A stretch of 64,000 nt of DNA from Comamonas sp. GTDB lineage: Bacteria; Pseudomonadota; Gammaproteobacteria; Burkholderiales; Burkholderiaceae_C. A model generated the notes under the pieces. It saw only the letters and a program-made list of their open reading frames with translations, made no database searches and was not told the DNA's origin. Each line of letters begins with the position of its first letter. The stretch's first letter is position 1. The DNA is taken from contig JAJPEQ010000006.1 of assembly GCA_021166775.1 (NCBI GenBank), positions 186,001 through 250,000 on the forward strand. The letters are read 5' to 3'. Of the stretch, positions 11,867 to 21,209 are shown piece after piece. The translations under genes and the position numbers were made by a program.

Positions 11867-12853
11867 TCAGAATGCCGCGCGCACCTGCTCCCGGGCCGCA
11901 AGTTGAGCCGGGGTGGGCCGATAGATGCGGTCGAACTCGCCGCCATCCGCGAAATGCAGCTTTTGCGCACGGTCCAGACTGCCAAAGTATTTGGCCACGC
12001 CAAACATCTCGATCGGCTTGAACTGGTCCACATGGCGGGCCAGCACGGCGGCCGAACGCGGGCGCAGATGGTGCCGCGCGGCGATCTCCTGCGCCTCATC
12101 GGTGTAGAGGTATTCCAGCCATGCGCGGGTCACACCCTGCGGCGCCGAGCCTGCGACGTGCGCCGCCATGGCCACCGCGTTCTCCGCGGCCACGCTGACC
12201 GGTGGATAAACCACCTCCAGCGCATCGCCCGCGAGCTGCTGAACGACCGGCACATCCGATTCAAAAGCCACCAGCACATCGCCCATGCCCGCCTTGACAA
12301 AGGCGTTCACCGCCTCACGCTCGACCTTCGCGACGACCGTGGCCTGACGGTACAGCGTTCTCACGAAATCCGCGGCCTGCGCCTCGGTTCCTCCGCTCTC
12401 GCGCACACTGCCCCACGCGCCCATGTAGGCATAGCGTCCATTGTTGCAACTCTTGGGATTGGCGACGACGACACCGACGTCCTGGCGCACCAGATCACTC
12501 CAGTCACGCACCGCGCGAGGGTTGCCCCGGCGCACGAGAAACACGACCGTGGACAGTGTGGGCGCCGCGGCATGCGGAAACTGCTGCTCCCAATTGGCCG
12601 CGATCACGCCAAGCTCAGCGAGCTTCTGCAAACTGGTCGTGGTGCTGAAGGAAATGACTTGCGACAGCTCGGCCCGTGAGGAGCCTGCCAGGCGCACATC
12701 TCGGCGCGCGAACGCAGCGCCGGCATCGCTGTAAAACGCACGGGCCGCGGCGGCGGAGCCATTGACCGAGCCCACGACCTGCGCGCTGCCCCAGCCGCTG
12801 AGCACCAGCGCCGCCACACCCACCAGCCCCTTGAACCACGCCTTTTGAGCCAT
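11867..12853 (-). CDS. Sulfate/thiosulfate-binding-protein-like periplasmic protein (divergent, orphan)
   Basis: A 328-residue protein with an Ala/Leu-rich signal peptide ending near GWGSAQ. The body follows the sulfate-binding protein (Sbp/CysP) fold: STVVFLVRRGNP near residue 125, AYMGAWGSVRE near residue 165, VYPPVSVAAE near residue 240 and a C-terminal QKLHFADGGEFDRIY. Segments that contact sulfate in Sbp are changed: the Ser-His-Gly-Gly-Ser-Gly region reads AGSSRAE, the NPKTSGGARW region reads NPKSCNNGRY, and GARGATTTF reads VEREAVNAF. No ABC permease or ATPase lies nearby. The ligand is probably not plain sulfate (inference). Confidence 0.78.
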   Translation of the reverse strand: MAQKAWFKGLVGVAALVLSGWGSAQVVGSVNGSAAAARAFYSDAGAAFARRDVRLAGSSRAELSQVISFSTTTSLQKLAELGVIAANWEQQFPHAAAPTLSTVVFLVRRGNPRAVRDWSDLVRQDVGVVVANPKSCNNGRYAYMGAWGSVRESGGTEAQAADFVRTLYRQATVVAKVEREAVNAFVKAGMGDVLVAFESDVPVVQQLAGDALEVVYPPVSVAAENAVAMAAHVAGSAPQGVTRAWLEYLYTDEAQEIAARHHLRPRSAAVLARHVDQFKPIEMFGVAKYFGSLDRAQKLHFADGGEFDRIYRPTPAQLAAREQVRAAF

Positions 12854-12968
12854 GCCATACACCCCCGCGCCATCAACCCCGTGGATTGTGCGAAGGCAGG
12901 CGCCAAACCCCAACGAATACTTTTTTTTGTGCTAATAGATGCACGTAATAAAGAAAGATCGACCAACG

Positions 12969-12996
12969 CGTGACGCCCGCCGTCGGCGGATTCACG
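12969..12996 (-). terminator. Possible terminator at the end of the nuo/DUF1178 transcript
   Basis: On the minus strand, CGTGA and CCGCC pair with GGCGG and TCACG around a 3-base loop with a small internal bulge. It lies about 10 bases after the DUF1178 stop. A T-rich run (CTTTCTTTATT) begins about 9 bases further on rather than directly, so this is a tentative call. The rest of 12854-13005 is A+T-rich and probably holds the promoter of the sulfate-binding-like gene. Confidence 0.4.
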
Positions 12997-13005
12997 GTGC
13001 GCTTC

Positions 13006-13488
13006 TTACTGGAGCGTGTTCTTGGCGGCGTCCGGTATGAGTAGAGGCAGCACGGCAATGCCTTCGTCCAGCAGCTGTTCGGTTTCCTGAGCGGTCGCCT
13101 GGCCTCGAATGCCACGCTCAGGTATCTCGCGGTGATGCATGCGCCGGGCTTCCGCCGCAAACCGCTCGCCGACATCCTCGGTATGCGTCATCACATGGCG
13201 TGCAAGCTGCAGCCACAGGGCTTCAAGAGCGTGCCCGTGGCGCTCTGCCTTCGGCGCCTCAGTGTCGCCGCTGTGTGTGTCGTCGCCTGGCTGGCGACGC
13301 GCGATGGCGGGCTCGCGCGCACCCCGCAAATTCAGCCTGGGCACACTCAGCGCCTTGCGCACCTCACTGCTGCCGCACATCGGGCACTGCACCAGATGCC
13401 GGCCGCACTGAGCGACGAAATCCTCCTCCGAGGCGAACCATCCCTCGAAGGCATGATCAAGCGGGCAAAGCAGATCGAGAACCTTCAC
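13006..13488 (-). CDS. DUF1178 family protein
   Basis: A 160-residue protein whose N-terminus KVLDLLCPLDHAFEGWF, followed by CGRHLVQCPMCGSSEV, is diagnostic of DUF1178. Cys8, 28, 35 and 38 look like a zinc site. The start must be the GTG at 13488, because no ATG precedes the conserved segment in frame. It follows nuoN by 47 bp and probably ends the nuo transcript. The acidic and charged C-terminal half is poorly conserved. Function is unknown. Confidence 0.85.
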   Translation of the reverse strand: MKVLDLLCPLDHAFEGWFASEEDFVAQCGRHLVQCPMCGSSEVRKALSVPRLNLRGAREPAIARRQPGDDTHSGDTEAPKAERHGHALEALWLQLARHVMTHTEDVGERFAAEARRMHHREIPERGIRGQATAQETEQLLDEGIAVLPLLIPDAAKNTLQ

Positions 13489-13535
13489 CGGGTCGTCCTT
13501 GCCTTGCCTGTGCAACGTCGGCCCGATGGCCGGGC

Positions 13536-15029
13536 TTACGACGCCAGCGTGCGCACGATGGCGTCCGCGCACAGCGCCATCAGCCCGCCGGGCAGGACGC
13601 CCACGAGAAACACCAGGGCGCCATTGAGCGTGAGCACCACGCGCACATCCGCCGGCGCCGAGACCGTCGTGGCGGTGATCGGCTGGTCGAAATACATGAC
13701 CTTGACGACGCGCAGGTAGTAGAACGCGCCGATGACGGACATCAGCACCGCGTAAACCGCTATCGCGACATGCAACGCACCACCGCTCGAAACCAGTGCC
13801 TCGAGCACCGAAAGCTTCGCATAGAAGCCCACCAGCGGCGGGATGCCGGCGAGCGAGAACATGCACACGCACATGACGCCGGCATACAGCGGACTGCGAC
13901 GGTTGAGCCCCGCGAAATCAGCGATCTCCTCGCTCTCGAAGCCTTCGCGCGCCAGCAGCAGAACGACTCCGAACGCCGGCACCACCGTCAGCACGTAAGT
14001 GACCACATAGAACATCGCCGAGCTGTAGGCGCGCTCGGCCATCATGGAATCGATCGCGCCGTTGGCCACGCCGGACATGAGCCCCAGGAACATGAAACCC
14101 ATGTGCGAAATGGCAGAGTAAGCCAGCATGCGCTTGATGTTGGACTGCATCGTGCCGATCACGTTGCCCACGAAGAGCGACGCCACGGCCAGCACCGCCA
14201 GCATCTGCTGCCAGTCGATGGCCAGCGGCAGCAATGCATCGACGAGCAGGCGCATGGCGATGCCGAAACCGGCGAGCTTCGGCGCGCTGCTGATGATGAG
14301 CGTGATCACCGTGGGCGCACCTTGGTACACATCGGGCGTCCACATGTGAAACGGCACCGCCACCAGCTTGAACGCCAGACCGGAGACGATGAACACCACG
14401 CCGAACACCAGCACCTGATGGCGCACCTGCCCGGCGTTGATGACCTTGAACACCTCGCCGATATCGAGCGTGCCCGTGGCACCATAGATCATCGACAGGC
14501 CATAAAGCAGGAAGCCGCTGGCCATGGCGCCCAGCACGAAATATTTCATCGCGGCTTCGGTGGCGGTCGTGCTGTCCCGGCGCAGCGCCACCAGCGCATA
14601 GCTGGAGAGCGTGAGCAGCTCCAGGCCCAGATAGATCACGAGGAAGTTGTTGGCCGAGATCATCACGAAGATGCCCAGCAGCATGAAGGTGGACAGCGAA
14701 AACAGCTCGCCTCCGCGCAGCATGTCGCGGTCGCCCGCGTAAGGACGGCCGTAGACGAGGCACGCCATCATCGTGACCGCCGCGAAGCACTTCAGCCAGC
14801 TGCCCATACTGTCGGACACCACCATGTTGCCCCAGCCGTAGAAGGTGCTGCCGCTGGAGGCATACAAGGCTTCCAGGCCCGCGACCACCCCCAGGGTGAG
14901 CAGCGTGAGGAAGTGCGTGACGCTGCGCTTGCGCCCCGTCACACTCAGATCGACGAGCGCGATCACGCAGCCCATGACGAGCAGCACGATCTCCGAATAC
15001 ACCGCCAGCCAGCTCAGGTTGTCAATCAT
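13536..15029 (-). CDS. nuoN: NADH-quinone oxidoreductase subunit N
   Basis: A 497-residue antiporter-like membrane subunit of complex I with about 14 helices, one of three subunits (L, M, N) forming the proton channels of the membrane arm. Conserved elements include a Glu in GLELLTLSSYALVAL near residue 135 and the segment HMWTPDVYQGAPT near residue 225, which carries the buried Lys/His-type residues of the channel. It is the last nuo gene, 24 bp after nuoM. Confidence 0.96.
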   Translation of the reverse strand: MIDNLSWLAVYSEIVLLVMGCVIALVDLSVTGRKRSVTHFLTLLTLGVVAGLEALYASSGSTFYGWGNMVVSDSMGSWLKCFAAVTMMACLVYGRPYAGDRDMLRGGELFSLSTFMLLGIFVMISANNFLVIYLGLELLTLSSYALVALRRDSTTATEAAMKYFVLGAMASGFLLYGLSMIYGATGTLDIGEVFKVINAGQVRHQVLVFGVVFIVSGLAFKLVAVPFHMWTPDVYQGAPTVITLIISSAPKLAGFGIAMRLLVDALLPLAIDWQQMLAVLAVASLFVGNVIGTMQSNIKRMLAYSAISHMGFMFLGLMSGVANGAIDSMMAERAYSSAMFYVVTYVLTVVPAFGVVLLLAREGFESEEIADFAGLNRRSPLYAGVMCVCMFSLAGIPPLVGFYAKLSVLEALVSSGGALHVAIAVYAVLMSVIGAFYYLRVVKVMYFDQPITATTVSAPADVRVVLTLNGALVFLVGVLPGGLMALCADAIVRTLAS

Positions 15030-15053
15030 CTCGTTTCTTTCCGCTGGTCTCGA

Positions 15054-16526
15054 TCACAGTTTGGAGGTGGCGATCTGCTGCAGCAGATGCGCCACAGAGG
15101 CATCCATCACGTCGGTGAAGGGCTTGGGATACACGCCCATGAACAGCACGGCGATCGCCAGGAACCCCAGGATCAGGTACTCGCGCTCGCTGATGTCCGG
15201 CATCGCCTTCACGTGCTCGTTGGCAATGTCACCGAAGTACACACGCTTGAACATCCACAACGAATATGCTGCGCCCAGAATGACCGCCCACGCCGCGCAG
15301 AAGCCCACCCAGAAGTTGTACTTGACCGACGCCAGGATCACCATCCACTCGCCGGCGAACCCGGCCGTGCCCGGCAGGCCGCAGTTGGCCATGAAGAACA
15401 GCATGGCGAAGGCGCCGAACTTGGGCATGGCATTGATCACACCCCCGTAGGCCGCGATCTCGCGCGAGTGCACACGGTCGTACAGCACGCCGATGCACAG
15501 GAACATCGCGGCCGAGACGAAGCCGTGCGCGATCATCTGCACGATACCGCCGGACAGGCCCAGATCGTTGAAAATGAAGAAACCCAACGTGACGAAACCC
15601 ATGTGCGCCACCGACGAATAGGCCACGAGCTTCTTCATGTCCTTCTGCACGATGGCCACGAAGCCGATGTAGATCACCGCGATGAGCGACAGCGTAATGA
15701 TGAGCGGCGCCCACTGGTGTGCGGCATCGGGCACGATGGGCAGCAGAAAGCGCAGGAAACCGTAGGCACCGAGCTTGAGCATGATGGCGGCCAGGATCAC
15801 GGAGCCGCCCGTGGGCGCCTCCACGTGCACGTCCGGCAGCCAGGTATGAATGGGCCACATCGGCACCTTCACCGCAAACGCGGCGAGGAAGCCAAAGAAC
15901 AGCAGCGTCTGCGCGGTGGCCGCAATCGGCAGCTGTTGCCACGTGAGGATGTCAAAACTGCCACCGGAACGGCTGTAAAGATAGATCACCGCGATCAGCA
16001 TCAGCAGCGAACCCAGCAGCGTATACAGGAAGAACTTGAACGCCGCGTAGATCTTGCGTGGCCCGCCCCAGACGCCGATGATCAGGTACATCGGAATCAG
16101 GGTGGCCTCGAAGAACACGTAGAACAGCATGCCATCGAGCGCACTGAAGACGCCGATCATCAGGCCCGAGAGGATCAGGAAGGCCGCGTTGTACTGATTC
16201 ACGCGCTCCTTGATCGACTCCCACCCCGCGATCACGACGATCACGGTGATGAAAGCCGAGAGCGGAACGAACCAGAACGACAGGCCGTCCAGTCCGAGGT
16301 GGTAGTTCAGGTGAAAGTGGGCGATCCACGGCACGTTCTCGACGAACTGCATTTCAGCCGTTCCAAGCTGAAACCCCGTGTACAGCGGAACCGTCACGAG
16401 CAGTCCCAGCACGGCCCCCAACAGGGCCACCCAACGCACGAAGCCTGCCTGCTCCTCGCGCGAGAAAAACAGCAGAAAACACCCAAATGCGATTGGCACC
16501 CAGATGGCGAGACTCAACCAAGCCAT
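15054..16526 (-). CDS. nuoM: NADH-quinone oxidoreductase subunit M
   Basis: A 490-residue antiporter-like subunit of the complex I membrane arm. The quinone-oxidoreductase antiporter motif KVPMWPIHTWLPDVHVEAPT near residue 222 and the functional Glu in FYVFFEATLIPMYLIIG near residue 130 are both present. It lies between nuoL (18 bp) and nuoN (24 bp) in the operon. Length matches the family. Confidence 0.96.
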   Translation of the reverse strand: MAWLSLAIWVPIAFGCFLLFFSREEQAGFVRWVALLGAVLGLLVTVPLYTGFQLGTAEMQFVENVPWIAHFHLNYHLGLDGLSFWFVPLSAFITVIVVIAGWESIKERVNQYNAAFLILSGLMIGVFSALDGMLFYVFFEATLIPMYLIIGVWGGPRKIYAAFKFFLYTLLGSLLMLIAVIYLYSRSGGSFDILTWQQLPIAATAQTLLFFGFLAAFAVKVPMWPIHTWLPDVHVEAPTGGSVILAAIMLKLGAYGFLRFLLPIVPDAAHQWAPLIITLSLIAVIYIGFVAIVQKDMKKLVAYSSVAHMGFVTLGFFIFNDLGLSGGIVQMIAHGFVSAAMFLCIGVLYDRVHSREIAAYGGVINAMPKFGAFAMLFFMANCGLPGTAGFAGEWMVILASVKYNFWVGFCAAWAVILGAAYSLWMFKRVYFGDIANEHVKAMPDISEREYLILGFLAIAVLFMGVYPKPFTDVMDASVAHLLQQIATSKL

Positions 16527-16544
16527 TTTTATAGTTCTCCCTAC

Positions 16545-18557
16545 TTAGTTGAGCCAGACGAAATACGTCATGAGCACGAGCACGCCCAAAATCATCACCA
16601 GAGCGTAATGGAACAGGTAGCCCGACTGCACCCAGCGGGCCACACCCGCGAACCAGCCAATGCCGCGCCACAAACCATTGACGATCGCACCATCGATCAC
16701 CGCCTGATCGGCACCCTTCCACAGGCCTGTTCCGAGCAACCGAGCACCCCGCATCACGATGTTCTCGTTGATCCAGTCCATGTAGAACTTGTTGACCAGG
16801 AGGATATAGATGGGCCGCAAGGCCTTCGCCACCTTGGCGGGCACGGCGGTATTGACCATGTAGCAGTAGTAGGCCACCACAAAGCCCGCCACGGCCAACC
16901 AGAAAGGCAGGGTCTGCAAGGCATGCAGGCCCATCGCAAGCGGCCCGTGAAAGCTCTCCTTGAGCGCGGCCATCGTCGGGTGCGAGGCAAGCACCTGGAT
17001 GGAGTCTCCGAAGAAATTGCCGTACAGCATCGGTTCAATGTACGGATAACCGATCACCACGGACGGAATGGCCAGCAGGATCAGCGGCACCGTCACCACC
17101 CAAGGTGTTTCATGCGGCCTGCCGCCATGACCATGGCCATGGTCGTCATGCCCGTGGTGCGCGTCCGGATTCTGGTCATAGCGCTCGGGGCCGTGGAACA
17201 CCATGAAATATGCGCGGAACGAATACAGCGCCGTCACGAACACGCCCACGACCACGGCGAAATGGGCAAACCCCGAACCTGGCAGCACGCTCTCTGCCGT
17301 GGCCTCGATGATGCTGTCCTTCGAATAAAAACCCGAAAAGAAGGGTGTGGCCACGAGCGCCAGCGTACCGACCAGAAAGGTGATCCAGGTGATGGGCATG
17401 TACTTGCGCAGGCCGCCCATCCATCGCATGTCCTGGTTGTGGTGCATCGCGATGATGACCGAGCCCGAACCGAGGAACAGCAAGGCCTTGAAGAAGGCAT
17501 GCGTCATCAGGTGAAAGACGCCTGCAGAGTATGCAGAAACACCCAGCGCCACGGTCATGTAACCGAGCTGGGAGAGCGTGGAGTAGGCCACCACGCGCTT
17601 GATGTCGTTCTGCACGATGCCCACGAGCCCCATGAACAGCGCGGTGATGGCACCGATCACCAGCACGAAGCTGAGCGCCGCATCCGAGAGCTCGAACAGC
17701 GGCGACATGCGCGCGACCATGAAGATGCCTGCCGTCACCATCGTGGCAGCGTGGATCAGCGCCGAGATCGGCGTCGGGCCTTCCATGGAATCAGGCAGCC
17801 AGATGTGCAGCGGAAACTGCGCCGACTTGCCCATCGCGCCGATGAACAGGCAGATGCAGGTGACTGTCAGCAGCATCCATCCGGTTCCTGGAAACAGCAT
17901 CGTCGCCAGTTGCGGCGCTTGCGCGAACACTTCCTTGTAGTGCACAGTACCGGTGTACGCCCAGACCAGTGCGATGCCGAGAATGAAGCCGAAGTCGCCG
18001 ACGCGGTTGACCATGAAGGCCTTCAGGTTGGCGAAGATCGCCGTCGGGCGTTTGAACCAGAAACCGATCAGCAGATACGAAACCAGGCCCACCGCTTCCC
18101 AGCCGAAGAAAAGCTGCAGGAAGTTGTTGCTCATCACCAGCATGAGCATCGAAAAGGTGAATAGCGAGATATAGGCGAAGAAGCGGTTATAGCCGTCGTC
18201 GTCCGCCATGTAGCCTATCGTGTAGACGTGCACCATGAGCGAAACGAAGGTGACCACGGTCATCATGAGCGCCGTGAGCGGGTCGATCAGAAAACCCACG
18301 TTCATCTGGAACGACCCTACCGTCATCCACGTGTAGAGGGTCTGGTCAAAACGGGCGCCATCGTTGACCACGGACGCCAGCGTCATCGCCGAGATCACAA
18401 AGGCGATGAACACGCCCAGGATCGTGAGCGTGTGCGACACACGCCGGCCAAACCGGTTGCCACCGAGCGCCGTGCCGAAGATGCCCGCAAGAAGCGCGCC
18501 GGTCAGCGGCGCGAGCGGAACGGCCAGCAGCGTCGAAGCGGATAGGGTTGAACTCAT
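16545..18557 (-). CDS. nuoL: NADH-quinone oxidoreductase subunit L
   Basis: A 670-residue terminal subunit of the complex I membrane arm with the long lateral helix that links the antiporter-like subunits. The motif KSAQFPLHIWLPDSMEGPTP near residue 230 is the antiporter signature. A His/Asp/Gly-rich loop of about 20 residues near residue 470 (HHGHDDHGHGHGG) is striking but, as I recall, common in betaproteobacterial NuoL. I chose the ATG at 18557 rather than a TTG two codons upstream. nuoK precedes it by 31 bp. Confidence 0.96.
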   Translation of the reverse strand: MSSTLSASTLLAVPLAPLTGALLAGIFGTALGGNRFGRRVSHTLTILGVFIAFVISAMTLASVVNDGARFDQTLYTWMTVGSFQMNVGFLIDPLTALMMTVVTFVSLMVHVYTIGYMADDDGYNRFFAYISLFTFSMLMLVMSNNFLQLFFGWEAVGLVSYLLIGFWFKRPTAIFANLKAFMVNRVGDFGFILGIALVWAYTGTVHYKEVFAQAPQLATMLFPGTGWMLLTVTCICLFIGAMGKSAQFPLHIWLPDSMEGPTPISALIHAATMVTAGIFMVARMSPLFELSDAALSFVLVIGAITALFMGLVGIVQNDIKRVVAYSTLSQLGYMTVALGVSAYSAGVFHLMTHAFFKALLFLGSGSVIIAMHHNQDMRWMGGLRKYMPITWITFLVGTLALVATPFFSGFYSKDSIIEATAESVLPGSGFAHFAVVVGVFVTALYSFRAYFMVFHGPERYDQNPDAHHGHDDHGHGHGGRPHETPWVVTVPLILLAIPSVVIGYPYIEPMLYGNFFGDSIQVLASHPTMAALKESFHGPLAMGLHALQTLPFWLAVAGFVVAYYCYMVNTAVPAKVAKALRPIYILLVNKFYMDWINENIVMRGARLLGTGLWKGADQAVIDGAIVNGLWRGIGWFAGVARWVQSGYLFHYALVMILGVLVLMTYFVWLN

Positions 18558-18588
18558 GACCAAAACCTTGCTGTACGTGTGGGGCGGC

Positions 18589-18897
18589 TCAGCCCTTGAG
18601 CGTGTTGATATCCTGCGCGTCGATGCTTGACTTGTTGCGGAACAGCAGCACCAGAATGGCCAGGCCGATCGCCGCTTCCGAGGCGGCCACGGTCAGGATG
18701 AAGAACACGAAGATCTGCCCGGCCATGTCGCCGAGGTAGTGCGAAAAGGCGATGAAGTTGATGTTCACCGACAGCAGCATCATCTCGATCGCCATTAGAA
18801 GAACGATGAGGTTCCTGCGATTGAGAAAGATGCCGACGACGGAAATGGCGAACAGCAGAGCCGCCACGGTCAGATAGTGCCCCAGCGTCAGGCTCAT
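18589..18897 (-). CDS. nuoK: NADH-quinone oxidoreductase subunit K
   Basis: A 102-residue three-helix membrane subunit of complex I (MrpC/MnhC-like). Two Glu residues buried in helices 2 and 3 (in [13 protein letters not shown] and [14 protein letters not shown]) are the conserved proton-path residues. Its start overlaps the nuoJ stop by 4 bp, suggesting coupled translation. Confidence 0.96.
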   Translation of the reverse strand: MSLTLGHYLTVAALLFAISVVGIFLNRRNLIVLLMAIEMMLLSVNINFIAFSHYLGDMAGQIFVFFILTVAASEAAIGLAILVLLFRNKSSIDAQDINTLKG

Positions 18898-19562
18898 GCT
18901 TTCTTCTCCTCGGCCGCTTGCGCGACCTCGACCACTGGCGCGGGCGCCTGCGTCGGTGCCAACTTGACCACCACCAGGCGATCCTGCGGGCGCACGCGCA
19001 CCGCAAGCCCCGCGTCGATGGCCTTCGTGTCCTTGCGATGGCGCAGCGTCAGCGCGATGGCGGCGATCATGGCCACAAGTAGGATCATCGCGGCCACTTC
19101 GATCGGATAGAGATACTCGGTGTACATCAGCTTGCCAAGCTCGCGCGTGTTGGAATACTGCACCACCTGCCCGGCGGCATTCACCGCGGCTGCGAACGCC
19201 TTGGGCTCATCCACGCCTCGGAAACCCGCCATCAGCACCGCGCCCATCTCGAACGCGATCAGGCCGCCAACAAAGGCCGCCAGCGGAAAATGCTTCCAGA
19301 GGTTGCCGCGCAGCGTGTCCATGCGAATGTCCAGCATCATCACGACGAACACGAACAGCACCATGACGGCGCCCACATAGACGAGCACCAGCACGATGGC
19401 CAGAAACTCCGCCTTGAGCAGCAGCCACAGGCCAGCGGCCTGCGTGAAGGCGAGAATCAGGTGCAAGACCGCATGCACCGGGTTGCGCGCCGTGACGACG
19501 CGCAGCGCCGCATACAGCAACACCGCGGAGAACAAATAGAAAAAACCGGCTTGAGCGTCCAT
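18894..19562 (-). CDS. nuoJ: NADH-quinone oxidoreductase subunit J
   Basis: A 222-residue membrane subunit of complex I with five helices and the family segment [17 protein letters not shown] near residue 62. The C-terminal 45 residues are a soluble Ala/Val-rich tail. It overlaps nuoK by 4 bp and lies 42 bp after nuoI. Confidence 0.95.
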   Translation of the reverse strand: MDAQAGFFYLFSAVLLYAALRVVTARNPVHAVLHLILAFTQAAGLWLLLKAEFLAIVLVLVYVGAVMVLFVFVVMMLDIRMDTLRGNLWKHFPLAAFVGGLIAFEMGAVLMAGFRGVDEPKAFAAAVNAAGQVVQYSNTRELGKLMYTEYLYPIEVAAMILLVAMIAAIALTLRHRKDTKAIDAGLAVRVRPQDRLVVVKLAPTQAPAPVVEVAQAAEEKKA

Positions 19563-19604
19563 GAATCGGTTCTTTTGAGAGGGTCAGGCGTGCAACGCTG
19601 CGTT

Positions 19605-20117
19605 TCAGCGGTACTTCGCGTCCGCTGCCCTGGCGGCAGCGATTTCGGGTTCGTAGCGGTCGCCCACGGCCAGCAGCATTTCCTTGGTGAAATACAAGTC
19701 GCCGCGCTTTTCGCCGTGGTATTCGAAGATATGGGTCTCGACGATGGAATCGGTCGGGCAGCTTTCTTCGCAGAAACCGCAGAAGATGCACTTGGTCAGA
19801 TCGATGTCGTAACGTGTCGTGCGGCGTGTGCCATCTTCGCGCTGTGTCGATTCGATCGTGATCGCCATCGCAGGGCAGACCGCCTCGCACAGCTTGCAGG
19901 CAATGCAGCGCTCTTCGCCGTTGTCGTAGCGGCGCAGAGCATGCAGACCACGAAAGCGTGGCGACAGCGGGGTGTGCTCTTCCGGATATTCGAGCGTGAT
20001 CTTGCGACGGAACGCATAACGCCCGGTGAGCACCATGCCCTTGGCGATTTCCCAGAGCATGAAGCTCTTGAGAAAGTCCTTGAGATCGAACGTCGAGCGT
20101 TCAGCAACGGCAGCCAT
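19605..20117 (-). CDS. nuoI: NADH-quinone oxidoreductase subunit I
   Basis: A 170-residue ferredoxin-like subunit carrying two [4Fe-4S] clusters (N6a, N6b) that pass electrons towards the quinone site. Both cluster motifs are intact: [12 protein letters not shown] near residue 72 and [12 protein letters not shown] near residue 111. An N-terminal amphipathic helix ([20 protein letters not shown]) attaches it to the membrane arm. It lies 15 bp after nuoH. Confidence 0.97.
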   Translation of the reverse strand: MAAVAERSTFDLKDFLKSFMLWEIAKGMVLTGRYAFRRKITLEYPEEHTPLSPRFRGLHALRRYDNGEERCIACKLCEAVCPAMAITIESTQREDGTRRTTRYDIDLTKCIFCGFCEESCPTDSIVETHIFEYHGEKRGDLYFTKEMLLAVGDRYEPEIAAARAADAKYR

Positions 20118-20132
20118 GAACAGTTCCTCCGG

Positions 20133-21209
20133 TTAGTTCCAGATGTTCAGCGGCGACACCAGCCAGGCGCCCACCACGATCAGCCACACCAAGGTGACCG
20201 GAATGAAGATCTTCCATCCCAGACGCATGATCTGGTCGTAGCGGTAGCGCGGGAACGTGGCGCGAATCCAGATGAAGCACGAAACGACGAATGCGGTCTT
20301 GATCGCGAGCCAGATCCAGCCCGGGATGAAGCCCAGCACCTCCAGCGGCGGCAGCCAGCCGCCCAGGAACATGATGACCGCGAGCGTGGAGACCAGCCAC
20401 ATCGCCGCGTATTCGGCGAGGAAAAAGATCGCAAACCCCATGCCCGAGTACTCGACCATGTGGCCCGCGACGATTTCCGATTCGCCTTCGGTCATGTCAA
20501 ATGGATGGCGGTTGACCTCGGCGACGCACGAGACCAGGTAGACGACGAAAATCGGCAGCAGCGGCAGCCAGTTCCAGGAAAGAAAGCCCAGGCCCAGGCC
20601 CGCCATGGCGCCACGACCCTGGCCCATGACGATCTCGGTCAGGTTCAGGCTTCCGCTCACCATGACGACCACGAGGAAGCAGAAGCCCATGGCGATTTCG
20701 TAGCTCACCATCTGCGCCGACGCGCGCAGCGCGCCGAGCATGGCGTACTTGGAGTTGGACGACCAGCCCGCGATGATCACGCCATAGACCTCGATCGAGG
20801 TGATGGCCAGAATCAGGAGCAGGCCCGCATCGATGTTCGCCACCGCCATGTTCGGTGCGAACGGCACCGCCACCCAGGCCGCGAGCGCCGGCATGATCGC
20901 CAGCACCGGGCCGAGCCAGAACAGGCCCTTGCTGGCAGCGGTCGGCTGGATCAACTCCTTGGTCAGAAGTTTGATGCCATCGGCGAACGGCTGCCACAGG
21001 CCCCAGGGTCCGACACGATTGGGCCCCTGACGCACCTGCATGTAGCCCAGAAGCTTGCGCTCCCATAGCGTCATGTAGGCCACCGCCACAAGCAGCGGAA
21101 CGACCACGCAGACGATCTTGATCAGACCCCAGACGACCGGCCAGCCAGCGGTCGTCCACCAGGGCGCGCTGCTCAACTGCAGCCCGGCGGTGTAGATGCC
21201 ATCGATCAC
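20133..21209 (-). CDS. nuoH: NADH-quinone oxidoreductase subunit H
   Basis: A 358-residue eight-helix subunit that forms the quinone-binding chamber with NuoB and NuoD. Conserved segments include [20 protein letters not shown] near residue 60, [19 protein letters not shown] near residue 229 and a Glu-rich loop lining the chamber. Its start overlaps the nuoG stop by 4 bp. Confidence 0.97.
   Translation of the reverse strand: MIDGIYTAGLQLSSAPWWTTAGWPVVWGLIKIVCVVVPLLVAVAYMTLWERKLLGYMQVRQGPNRVGPWGLWQPFADGIKLLTKELIQPTAASKGLFWLGPVLAIMPALAAWVAVPFAPNMAVANIDAGLLLILAITSIEVYGVIIAGWSSNSKYAMLGALRASAQMVSYEIAMGFCFLVVVMVSGSLNLTEIVMGQGRGAMAGLGLGFLSWNWLPLLPIFVVYLVSCVAEVNRHPFDMTEGESEIVAGHMVEYSGMGFAIFFLAEYAAMWLVSTLAVIMFLGGWLPPLEVLGFIPGWIWLAIKTAFVVSCFIWIRATFPRYRYDQIMRLGWKIFIPVTLVWLIVVGAWLVSPLNIWN

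Noticed and set aside
17103-17175. His-rich stretch in NuoL as a novel metal-binding insertion
   Set aside because: As I recall, such His/Asp loops are frequent in betaproteobacterial NuoL, so it is not special to this genome.
13200-18164. A 1654-codon open frame on the plus strand opposite nuoN-nuoM-nuoL
   Set aside because: It is a shadow of the nuo genes. It is His/Arg/Gln-rich without domains, and the opposite frame encodes perfectly conserved complex I subunits. Long antisense frames are common at this GC content.
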